Both the position numbers and the translations under genes were made by a program. The notes under the pieces were generated by a model. It had not been told where the DNA came from. It did not search any database and worked only from the letters and a program-made list of their open reading frames with translations. A stretch of DNA of 64,000 bases, taken from the NCBI GenBank assembly GCA_965644315.1, contig CBFFRQ010000048.1, forward strand, positions 97,252 to 161,251, read 5' to 3'. Source of the stretch: Caecitellus pseudoparvulus. Its lineage: Eukaryota; Bigyra: Bicosoecida. Within the stretch, counting starts at the first letter, position 1. Each line of letters opens with the position of its first letter. This document shows, one piece after another, positions 57,364-64,000 of this stretch.

Positions 57364-57802
57364 GCTTGCCGCGAGTGAATCACAGGCCTGCAGTGGCAGC
57401 ACCATGCTTAGTGGCGTTGGCTGCTGTGGGTGGGGCACTTGGTACCTGGGCTTGGCCTTTGCATGCAGTGGCAGGCCTTGGAACTGAAATGCAGAGCGGA
57501 GGGTTTCGTCACTCCCCTCGCCCTCGTGCACCTGCTTGGCGTGAAGCGCACTTGGCAGTTGACCGCACAAGTAAATTGGTTTGTGACAATCTGAGGGATG
57601 GCCTGGCAATGAGCTCAGAGCTCCTGCACAGGGAGCTGTGGTGGGAGCGAGCCGTCAGCAAGCCACTTGCGGAACTTGCTCCACAGACGATCCACTCCCT
57701 TAGCACGAGTGCCTGCTGTGAGAAGCACGTCGGAGGAGTTCGCGCTCAGTCCAGCTTAGATTCAGGGCCTGCCCCCTGCTGGCATCACCCTCTGGCAGCA
57801 GC
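57364..57802. other. Intergenic region between eL42 and PRPF3
   Basis: This 439-nt stretch holds the eL42 3' UTR and the Prp3 promoter. TTGCGGAACTTGC occurs near 57667, about 130 nt upstream of the Prp3 ATG. I see no RNA gene here. Confidence 0.45.
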
Positions 57803-59593
57803 ATGTCCACCAAGCGACCAGCTGAAGGCCCTCCCCTGGCCGGCGAGGAAGGCAGTGGCGCCGGCCAGCATGAGGCAAAGCGCCGGCGCACACGCTTCAG
57901 CTCGACAGAAGCACCTGCTCCTGTGCCTGCAGCTAGTTCACTAGACCCTGCTGCGCTGGTGGCTCGTGCCCGTGCCGCAGCCGCTGCCATTGCAGCGAAG
58001 CAGGCAGCAGCCAACCCCACCGTGGCTCCAGCCGTTGCCGAGGCTGCACGCCGTGCCGCTCTGGTGCGCAGCCAGGCCGGCCCCAGCTCTCGACAGACAG
58101 CAGTGGTGCGCATGGACGCAGATGGCAACCTCGTGGATGCCTCGGGCAAGCGCATCGAGGCCAAGGCGCCTGCCAAGACGGCCAAGGCCAACAAACCCAA
58201 CCCATACCTACCTACCGCCGCCGCCTCTGCGCCTGCTGCTGCACCAGCGCCCAAAGACTCGGAAGTGCCCACCCCTGCCCCCCTGTCCCGACGCCGCCGC
58301 CGGGCTGCTCGTGCGTTGAATTTCGACTCTGCCGCGGGGCGGTACGTCCAGCGCGTCACGGCGCTGGCAGAGGCGGCAGAGAGCGCCCAGAAGGCCCCTG
58401 AGGCAGTCGTGGAGGGGCCCCGCGGGGAAGACACCGCACAGCAGCCTGCTGCAGCAGGCATCGTTGTGGGCGCAGCGGCGTCTGCGCCGGTGTACGGCTC
58501 TGGACCCCTGCTGCCGCCCCGCCCAGAGCTGGCCAGTGTGCCGGACATGGAGTGGTGGGATGTCGGTCTGCTCCCTGCCAAGACACGCAAGGCCCGGGCT
58601 GCCTCCCAGGCCGCGGCAGCTGCCGGGCGCGGCGTGCTGCGCAGCACCAACTCGTACGACGAGCTGGCGACGCGACACGCCAAGGCCCACGCATACGTGG
58701 AGCACCCGGTACCCGTGTCCGGCATCGGGGCCGGCACGGGGTCCAGCACCATGGAGGTCATCCCCCTCAAGAAGGAGCGCAAGCGGGAGCGGCGCCACCG
58801 GCGTGCGGAGCGCCTGCAGCAGCAGCGTGACGAAGTAGTGGCAGGGCTGCGGCCGCCGCCCGAGCCCAAGGTCAAGATCTCCAACATGATGCGTGTGCTG
58901 GGGGAGGCGGCGGTGATGGACCCCTCCGCCATCGAGCGCAAGGTGCGGGAGGCCATGGCGCAGCGGGAAGCCAACCACAACGCACGAAACGCAGCACGGA
59001 AACTGACGCCTGCCGAGCGCCGAGCCAAGCACGCGGCCAAGATGACAGAGGACGTGGCTGGCACAGGCGGCGTGCATGCGGTGCTGTTCGCAGTGCGAGA
59101 CTTGACGGACCGGCGGCAGCGGTACAAGGTGAACATCAACGCGCGCCAGCTGCATTTGAAGGGCGTCGTGCTGCGCTGTGAGGCTGTGGAGATGAACGTG
59201 GTGCTCATGGAGGGGGGCCTGCGTGCCATTGGCAAGTACAAGAAGCTCATGACGCGGCGCATCGACTGGAACCGCGTCGTGGAAGAGGAGGAGGACGAGG
59301 AGGTTGCGGAGGAGGGAGGCGGTGGCGGCGAGGAGGAGGAGGAGGGGGGGTGGCAGGCAGAGGAGGGGGGGGGTGAGGGGGCGCCGGATGCCCCGCCCGG
59401 AGCTGCTCTGCGCGGGGAGAATGCGTGTGTTCTGGTGTGGGAGGGCGTCGTGCCTCGAGCGCGTTTCGCAGCCCTGCGCTTCGAGGAGTGCTACACGGCG
59501 CAGGGCGCTCGGCGCCTGCTGGCGCGTTTCGGCTGTGCGCCGTACTGGGACAGCGCAGTGGCTGCTGCCCCGTGGGCAAAGGCAATGCATTGA
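57803..59593 (+). CDS. PRPF3: U4/U6 snRNP protein Prp3 (PRPF3)
   Basis: Unspliced, 596 aa. The conserved PRP3 domain begins about residue 165: RAARALNFDSAAGRYVQ, PDMEWWDVGLLP, YVEHPVPVSG, then basic KKERKRERRHRRAERLQQQR and PPPEPKVKISNMMRVLGEAA. The DUF1115-type C-terminal domain follows (ARKLTPAERRAKHAAKM, VHAVLFAVRDLTDRRQRYKV, MEGGLRAIGKYKKLMTRRID), then FEECYTAQGARRLLARFGCA and YWDSAV at the end. Prp3 stabilises the U4/U6 duplex in the tri-snRNP, which agrees with the intron-rich genes here. Within the last domain an acidic/Gly insert of about 40 residues (EEEEDEEVAEEGGG) interrupts the usual spacing. The N-terminal region lacks an evident PWI domain. Confidence 0.94.
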   Translation: MSTKRPAEGPPLAGEEGSGAGQHEAKRRRTRFSSTEAPAPVPAASSLDPAALVARARAAAAAIAAKQAAANPTVAPAVAEAARRAALVRSQAGPSSRQTAVVRMDADGNLVDASGKRIEAKAPAKTAKANKPNPYLPTAAASAPAAAPAPKDSEVPTPAPLSRRRRRAARALNFDSAAGRYVQRVTALAEAAESAQKAPEAVVEGPRGEDTAQQPAAAGIVVGAAASAPVYGSGPLLPPRPELASVPDMEWWDVGLLPAKTRKARAASQAAAAAGRGVLRSTNSYDELATRHAKAHAYVEHPVPVSGIGAGTGSSTMEVIPLKKERKRERRHRRAERLQQQRDEVVAGLRPPPEPKVKISNMMRVLGEAAVMDPSAIERKVREAMAQREANHNARNAARKLTPAERRAKHAAKMTEDVAGTGGVHAVLFAVRDLTDRRQRYKVNINARQLHLKGVVLRCEAVEMNVVLMEGGLRAIGKYKKLMTRRIDWNRVVEEEEDEEVAEEGGGGGEEEEEGGWQAEEGGGEGAPDAPPGAALRGENACVLVWEGVVPRARFAALRFEECYTAQGARRLLARFGCAPYWDSAVAAAPWAKAMH

Positions 59594-59600
59594 GCGGCGC

Positions 59601-61259
59601 TCAGCCGCGGCAGTCTGCGCTGCCTTGGCTGCTGCCCTGAGAAAAGTACTTGCTGCGCAGGCCGCCCCCCCTGGCTTGCCGTGGCTTTGAAGCACCTCGG
59701 CGTCCTGCTCCACGTGACACCTGCGACAGCCCGAAGGGGTGCTCAGCCATGGATGCCAGCCGAGGGGGGGGTCTACGAGCACGGGGAGAGGGGGGTGCTC
59801 CGCCTGCTGCAGCGGCTGCAGGCTGGACAGCCCGGAGTCGGCTGCGTCGGCGTCGACGCTTGCGACCGCCAGTGCGACCTCCGATGCGACGTGGCGCTCC
59901 AGACACCTCGTCGTCTGAGCCAGAGCTCACCATGACCGTGCCCAGGTCCAGCAGCGCACCAGAGGGCAAGGACACGTCTGCCTCAGGGTCGGCTTGCGCC
60001 AGCTCGTCGTGCTGGGACTGCACGTCGTCCCAAATCACCACGTCGTCGTCGACGACGAACTGGAAGCCGTCCTCGTGCACTCGAGGGGCGTCTGGGGACC
60101 CCGGCGGGGTGCGCAGTCCATCTGACAGCACGATGGGCCCATTGGAGGAGGCAGGCGACGTGACCAAGTGTATGGGGCTGGAATGCACGGCGCCGCCACG
60201 ACGCCCGTAGCCCAGCCTCGCCAGGGCCCGCTGTGGCGAGCCTACAGACGGCAGGCAGCGGGGGCAGAGCCAGTCGCCAGGGGGCACTGCATCCAGCCCC
60301 ACGCAAGTGGTGTGCCACGGCGCATCACAGGCATCGCACAGCAGCATGATGTGCTCTCGCCCCCCCTGCCCACACCCCTCGCAGACGGTAGCTTCAACCT
60401 CCCCGCCACTGCCGCCGCCAGCCAGGGCCCCGTCGTCGTCGTTGTGAATGCGCTGCCGGCGGGGTGAGACGCCCAGCCGACCCAGGCAGTGGCCGCGCTG
60501 TGACATGCGCAGGATGAAGGTGAAGGCTGCCTTGCACAGGGGGCATGTGGTGGCCACGCCAGCCCAAGTCTGGATGCAGGCCAGGCAGAAGGAGTGCCCG
60601 CAAGGCAGACGGCCCACCTCGGCCTGCGGCACCTCTGTGCAGATAACGCAAGGTTCCTTGCAGGCCTGCTGGGGGGCCGGTGTGCCGTTGGCCGATGTAG
60701 CACAGGCGCTTTGGCGCTTGGGCGGGTGGGCGGACGCTGCCGCAGAGCTGCAGGGCAAGCTTGGAGACACCAAATCCACCACTTCTGCATCCCCAAGCGC
60801 TCCACAGCTTGGAGTGACCAACGAGGGGGCGACTGGTGCGGGGTCAGAGGCACTGCGCATGATGTGAAGTCGGCCGGGCGGCCCCGCGGCCGCCTGAGCG
60901 ACACGCGGTGTCGCTGACCCTGCGGAACTTGGACAGCTCACGCCCTTCTCTGACTCTTGCTCCACCGAGAACCAAGGCTCCGACAGCCCACTCAGCATCA
61001 TGACCTTATCCCCTTCACAGATTTCCGTGCTGCAGCCCCGCTTAAGTTGCACACACTCCCCTGTGGCTCCACGCAGAATGGAGAGAGCGTTGCCGCCCGT
61101 TGCAGTGATGAGCACGCCCCCACCGGCCTTTCGCTGCACCAGCGCGTGCTTGCGAGACACTTGCAGGTGCCGAATGTTCCACTCGGGGCACCTCCCTACG
61201 CTCACACTCCCCTCCACCTTGACGCACCGCCCAGAGGGGTGCTGCCGCAACAGCCACAT
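59601..61259 (-). CDS. FHA-RING-PHD protein, putative E3 ubiquitin ligase
   Basis: Unspliced, 552 aa from MWLLRQHPSG (an upstream in-frame ATG at 61304 would add 15). Residues ~1-100 form an FHA domain: VSVGRCPEWNIRHLQVSRKH gives the phosphothreonine-binding R and SRKH. Residues ~200-250 form a C3HC4 RING: CVICTEV, LPCGHSFCLACIQTW and CPLCKAAF. Residues ~290-340 form a PHD finger: CEGCGQGGREHIMLLCDACD then WHTTCVGLDAVPPGDWLCPRC. The rest is disordered with a basic RRKRRRRRSR patch and a KYFSQ end. RING plus PHD resembles PHRF1-type proteins, and FHA plus RING resembles CHFR or RNF8; all three together is unusual in my knowledge. Reading phosphorylated chromatin or DNA-damage marks is a reasonable inference. 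The stop lies 7 nt from the Prp3 stop. Confidence 0.85.
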   Translation of the reverse strand: MWLLRQHPSGRCVKVEGSVSVGRCPEWNIRHLQVSRKHALVQRKAGGGVLITATGGNALSILRGATGECVQLKRGCSTEICEGDKVMMLSGLSEPWFSVEQESEKGVSCPSSAGSATPRVAQAAAGPPGRLHIMRSASDPAPVAPSLVTPSCGALGDAEVVDLVSPSLPCSSAAASAHPPKRQSACATSANGTPAPQQACKEPCVICTEVPQAEVGRLPCGHSFCLACIQTWAGVATTCPLCKAAFTFILRMSQRGHCLGRLGVSPRRQRIHNDDDGALAGGGSGGEVEATVCEGCGQGGREHIMLLCDACDAPWHTTCVGLDAVPPGDWLCPRCLPSVGSPQRALARLGYGRRGGAVHSSPIHLVTSPASSNGPIVLSDGLRTPPGSPDAPRVHEDGFQFVVDDDVVIWDDVQSQHDELAQADPEADVSLPSGALLDLGTVMVSSGSDDEVSGAPRRIGGRTGGRKRRRRRSRLRAVQPAAAAAGGAPPSPRARRPPPRLASMAEHPFGLSQVSRGAGRRGASKPRQARGGGLRSKYFSQGSSQGSADCRG

Positions 61260-61504
61260 GCCCAAACGCCTGCCTGCTCTCCCCACGCAAGCCCCCAAAC
61301 GCACCCAGGCGCGTGGCTTTCAGAAAACCGGAGAAGGCTGTAGGTGGATGAAAGTGGCTGTATATTCCATTTTACTGCCACCTGCACGGGGGGTGACTTT
61401 CAAGTGATGGGGCACCTGCAGAGTGCCTGCCTGAAACTTAGCCAAACACACCCTGGCCTGCAGTCCGACCCACATGCCACATCAGCCCAACAAACCCCCC
61501 ACCA

Positions 61505-62386
61505 TCACCGCCCTGCGCCTGCCCGCAGAAGCACGACACACGCTCGCCCACGTCGTGTGCTGGTGCCGGCCCACACAGCATCCTTGGCCGGCTGCACCAC
61601 CACTTGCCCAGCGGCAAGTCTGGCCTGGAGGGGAATGGCTCGGTGTCCAGTGAGGCCCAGCAGCTCACGCAGAACACCGATGTGTCTTCTTTCGCAGGCC
61701 ACTCGAAAGCTAGCTTCAGGCTGCCCCTCTGGTCCAGCATGCACGTCCACTTCACGATGCCCGTTCAGCGCCAGGAGCTCGCGGACCACATCTGCATGCC
61801 CATTTGCACAAGTGAAAAAGAAGCCAGCTTCATGGTTCTTATGCACATCCACCGCTCGCTCTCCCGTCAGAGCCAGCAGCTCACGCACCACAAGAACTCT
61901 GCCAGCTCTGCATGCCTCCCGAAAGGCGAAACCCCCCCTGGCATCCGCGTCCACCTCACGATCCCCGCGAAGCGCAAGTAGCTCACGCACCATATCAATT
62001 AGCCCGTTTCGGCACACCCAGCGGAAGGCATACTCACCCACTGCATGCACATTCACCTTGCGTTGTCCGCTCAGCGCCAGCAGTTCCCGCACCACATCCA
62101 CGTGACCATTCACACAGGCGAAACGGAAAGCGTACTCCTCTTCGGCGTGCACATCCACAGCAAGGTCTCCCTCCAACGCCAACAACACACGCAGCAATCG
62201 AACATGCCCTGTCTTGCAAGCTAAGAAAAAACCAGCCGTTGTCTCTTCGCTTGACAAACCTCCCAGCCTCCCACCCTCACCACCCCCTAACTCCTCCAGC
62301 ATGCTCTTCAGCATATCTGCCTGACCACCATCACATGCAGCCTTCCAACGCCCCCTCACTGACTGCGAAATGTCTCCGTCCGCCAT
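61505..62386 (-). CDS. Ankyrin-repeat protein, MAD type (copy 4)
   Basis: Unspliced, 293 aa, starting MADGDISQSVRGRWKAACDG. It parallels copies 2 and 3: a ~60-residue head, then about six units of ~33 residues (for example AFRFACVNGHVDVVRELLAL). The conserved tail follows, HRAIPLQARLAAGQVVVQPA then KDAVWAGTSTRRGR, ending VLLRAGAGR. Most units lack the GPEGxPE insertion, giving a more regular array. The leader (minus strand) tgcggaaactggatccacaa precedes the ATG, almost identical to that of copy 2. It is downstream of copy 5 on the minus strand, as copy 2 is downstream of copy 1 on the plus strand. Confidence 0.82.
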   Translation of the reverse strand: MADGDISQSVRGRWKAACDGGQADMLKSMLEELGGGEGGRLGGLSSEETTAGFFLACKTGHVRLLRVLLALEGDLAVDVHAEEEYAFRFACVNGHVDVVRELLALSGQRKVNVHAVGEYAFRWVCRNGLIDMVRELLALRGDREVDADARGGFAFREACRAGRVLVVRELLALTGERAVDVHKNHEAGFFFTCANGHADVVRELLALNGHREVDVHAGPEGQPEASFRVACERRHIGVLRELLGLTGHRAIPLQARLAAGQVVVQPAKDAVWAGTSTRRGRACVVLLRAGAGR

Positions 62387-62607
62387 GGCGTTGTGGATCC
62401 AGTTTCCGCAAACACTCCCCACCACTTCTCACCACACGGGGCGATCCCACGACAAGCTTGCTTGCATCCAGTTGCCCCTAATATCACATTCGTTGCTGTT
62501 CTGCAGATGTCCACTGTTTGACTCGCCCTACCAGATGTGTTGCATTTCCTCGCCAGGAGCATCATGCTCACCCCCCCCCTTGCCGAAACCAGCCCAAACT
62601 GCGTTCA

Positions 62608-63471
62608 TCACCACCACTGCCACTGCCATTCCCCAGGCCGTGTTGCAGGCCCAAGTTGCCGTCGTGTACCTGCCCGTAGCAGAAGCATGGCCTTGCGCCC
62701 ATGCCGGGTGCTGGTGCCGGCCCACACAGCATCCTTGGTTAGTAGCTCAGCCACTTCGCCAGCGTCCAGCCGTGCCTGAAGGGGAATGGCTCGATGCCCA
62801 GTGAGGCCCAGCAGCTCACGTAGCACACCAGCATGCCCCTTTGTACATGCAATCTGGAAGCCATCACCAGGCTCATCTTCGCCCCTAGCGTGCACATCCA
62901 CTTCGCGATGCCCAGTCAGAGCAAGCAGCACGCGGACCACATCGACATGACCATGCTCACAGGCAAGCCGGAAGCCAGCCTCAGGCCCGCCCTCAGGCCC
63001 CACATGCACGTCCACCTCCCGGTCGCCTGTCAGCGCCAGCAGCTCACGGACCACGCCCACGTGCCCATTCGCACAAGCAACCCAAAAGCAGGCCTCGGGA
63101 ACGCCCCTGTACGCCGCATGCACATCCATTTCTCGATCTCCCGTCAGCGCCAGGAGTTCGCGCAGAACATCAACATGACCGTTTTCACAAGCAAGTCGGA
63201 GGCAGGCCTCAGGCCCATGCTGATCTTCACAATGCACATTCACAGCAGCCCTCCCCTTCAGCTCCAACAGCTCACGCAGCTCGTTTACATGCCCTTCCCT
63301 GCACGCTACCAAGAAGCCAGCCGATGTGAGTTCGCTTGACATGTTTTCCATCCCCACACCCATAGCACACCCGCACCAATCCAGCATGCCCAACAGTGTA
63401 TCTGTCTGATCAGATGCACTCATGATCCGAGTGCGCCCCACAACTAGCTCTGTACTGCTCGCAGCCCCCAT
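62608..63471 (-). CDS. Ankyrin-repeat protein, MGAASS type (copy 5)
   Basis: Unspliced, 287 aa, starting MGAASSTELVVGRTRIMSAS. It aligns along its whole length with copy 1 at 26731-27546: same head, same LLGMLDWCGC, same six units (ACENGHVDVLRELLALTGDR). In the tail QLAVQPA is replaced by EVAELLT, and the normal stop after AGAGR is lost. The frame runs on through RQLGPATRPGEWQWQWW before stopping, which looks like a decayed C-terminus. The leader ggtgcggaatctggcttcgc (minus strand) stands just before the ATG as in copy 1. Confidence 0.8.
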   Translation of the reverse strand: MGAASSTELVVGRTRIMSASDQTDTLLGMLDWCGCAMGVGMENMSSELTSAGFLVACREGHVNELRELLELKGRAAVNVHCEDQHGPEACLRLACENGHVDVLRELLALTGDREMDVHAAYRGVPEACFWVACANGHVGVVRELLALTGDREVDVHVGPEGGPEAGFRLACEHGHVDVVRVLLALTGHREVDVHARGEDEPGDGFQIACTKGHAGVLRELLGLTGHRAIPLQARLDAGEVAELLTKDAVWAGTSTRHGRKAMLLLRAGTRRQLGPATRPGEWQWQWW

Positions 63472-64000
63472 GGCGTTGCGAAGCCAGATTCCGCACCTCG
63501 CACCCTTGCAAGCCAAAACTACTGCGCAGGCACCACAGCCACCAAGCACTAAGTGCGCCTGTTTCCTCATGCTCAATGGCAGTGCAAGATGGGCATGCTG
63601 ATTTTGAAACAGACAAGGCAGTGTCGTGCCTGGCGCTGCTGCGCTCCTGCGTTGCGGCGCAGCTGCGTTGCGGCGCAGCTGCGTTGCGGCGCGATTGCGC
63701 TGGCGGCGCAGCTGGCTTCAAACAGACCGGCGCACCGCACTGCTCAGGTGGGCTGCGCCGGCCACGCTCTGCCGCCGCACTCCTGCATCACATCAACCAA
63801 GCACACCCAAGCATCACAAGACATGATGGTTGCACTTGCTTGAATTGGGATCGAACTTCAACATCCTGACCTGCCCGTCACACACCCCGCAGCCCTCTCC
63901 CCGTTCGCGCAAGGTTCTAGCTCAAGCTCATGCTGCCCAACAACACTTCCCAGCATGCCTGGGCACCATATGCCTGACACGTGCTCCCCACACCTTCAGA
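63472..64000. other. Intergenic flank, part of the inverted-duplication arm
   Basis: No gene is visible. The sequence matches the reverse complement of about 26230-26730, with one clear difference: three head-to-tail copies of gttgcggcgcagctgc (63651-63698, the third diverged) where the left arm has one. Confidence 0.7.
63651..63698. repeat. 16-bp tandem repeat, three units
   Basis: Units are gttgcggcgcagctgc at 63651-63666 and 63667-63682, and the variant gttgcggcgcgattgc at 63683-63698. The matching place in the left arm (near 26530-26560) holds a single unit, so this is a local expansion. Confidence 0.85.

Larger units (their letters stand above)
61505..64000. repeat. Right arm of inverted duplication carrying two ankyrin genes
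   Basis: This is the reverse-complement counterpart of 26230-28939, with the same gene order and flank. It runs off the window end; the last bases (acacgtgctccccaca) pair with about 26248-26263, so the true boundary lies outside the window. Confidence 0.8.

Noticed and set aside
58208-59782. 524-aa minus-strand frame antisense to Prp3
   Set aside because: Prp3 on the plus strand is unmistakable; the antisense frame is open because of high GC and biased third codon positions.
62833-63339. 168-aa plus-strand frame opposite ankyrin copy 5
   Set aside because: It is antisense to conserved ankyrin codons; similar antisense frames lie opposite every ankyrin copy, so the openness is a by-product of repeat composition.

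Overview
This window looks like a piece of a GC-rich nuclear genome from a flagellated unicellular eukaryote, probably a protist or alga. The evidence is spliceosomal introns (most about 65-100 nt, GT-AG, donors usually GTGCGT or GTGAGT), cytosolic ribosomal protein eL42, RACK1, the Prp3 spliceosome protein, DIS3L2, DPH1, a G-protein gamma subunit, and several ciliary proteins (CFAP57, DNAAF11/LRRC6, an RSPH1-like MORN protein, centrin, a NIMA-family kinase). I cannot name the lineage from sequence alone. Genes are dense, on both strands and often convergent with touching 3' ends. I rebuilt exon structures by hand from reading-frame continuity, splice sites and family alignments held in memory, so splice coordinates are predictions.

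Layout. 0-6.2 kb: 5'-truncated DIS3L2, a small SET protein, RACK1, and a tandem pair of small acidic paralogs sharing a cysteine-rich tail. 6.1-16.3 kb, all minus strand: a CDK5RAP1-type methylthiotransferase, a NEK kinase, a 1,199-aa protein built on 17 copies of a DDFGDF-containing unit, and a GT34-like glycosyltransferase. 16.9-25.8 kb, plus strand: a WW-domain cap methyltransferase, a 1,635-aa unrecognised protein, and DNAAF11. 26.2-29.9 kb: three ankyrin genes. 30.2-38.4 kb: a double zinc-ribbon ZNRD2-like protein, a Pkr1-like membrane protein, a 73-aa G-gamma subunit and CFAP57. 38.5-48.2 kb: an MFSD1-like transporter, DPH1, an armadillo protein, centrin and a tail-anchored ankyrin protein. 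48.4-61.3 kb: Pol5/MYBBP1A, a PP2C phosphatase with a large insertion, an RSPH1-like protein, eL42, Prp3 and an FHA-RING-PHD protein. 61.5-64 kb: two more ankyrin genes in an inverted duplicate of the 26-29 kb block.

The genes fall into a few themes. These are axoneme assembly and structure (CFAP57, DNAAF11, RSPH1-like, centrin, NEK), RNA processing and translation (DIS3L2, cap methyltransferase, Prp3, Pol5, eL42, DPH1, CDK5RAP1, RACK1), and signalling and trafficking (G-gamma, PP2C, FGDF-repeat protein, MFSD1, Pkr1). The most distinctive regions are the FGDF array, the G-gamma gene, the ankyrin family with its inverted duplication, and a TTCCGCA motif that recurs in introns and 5' flanks.
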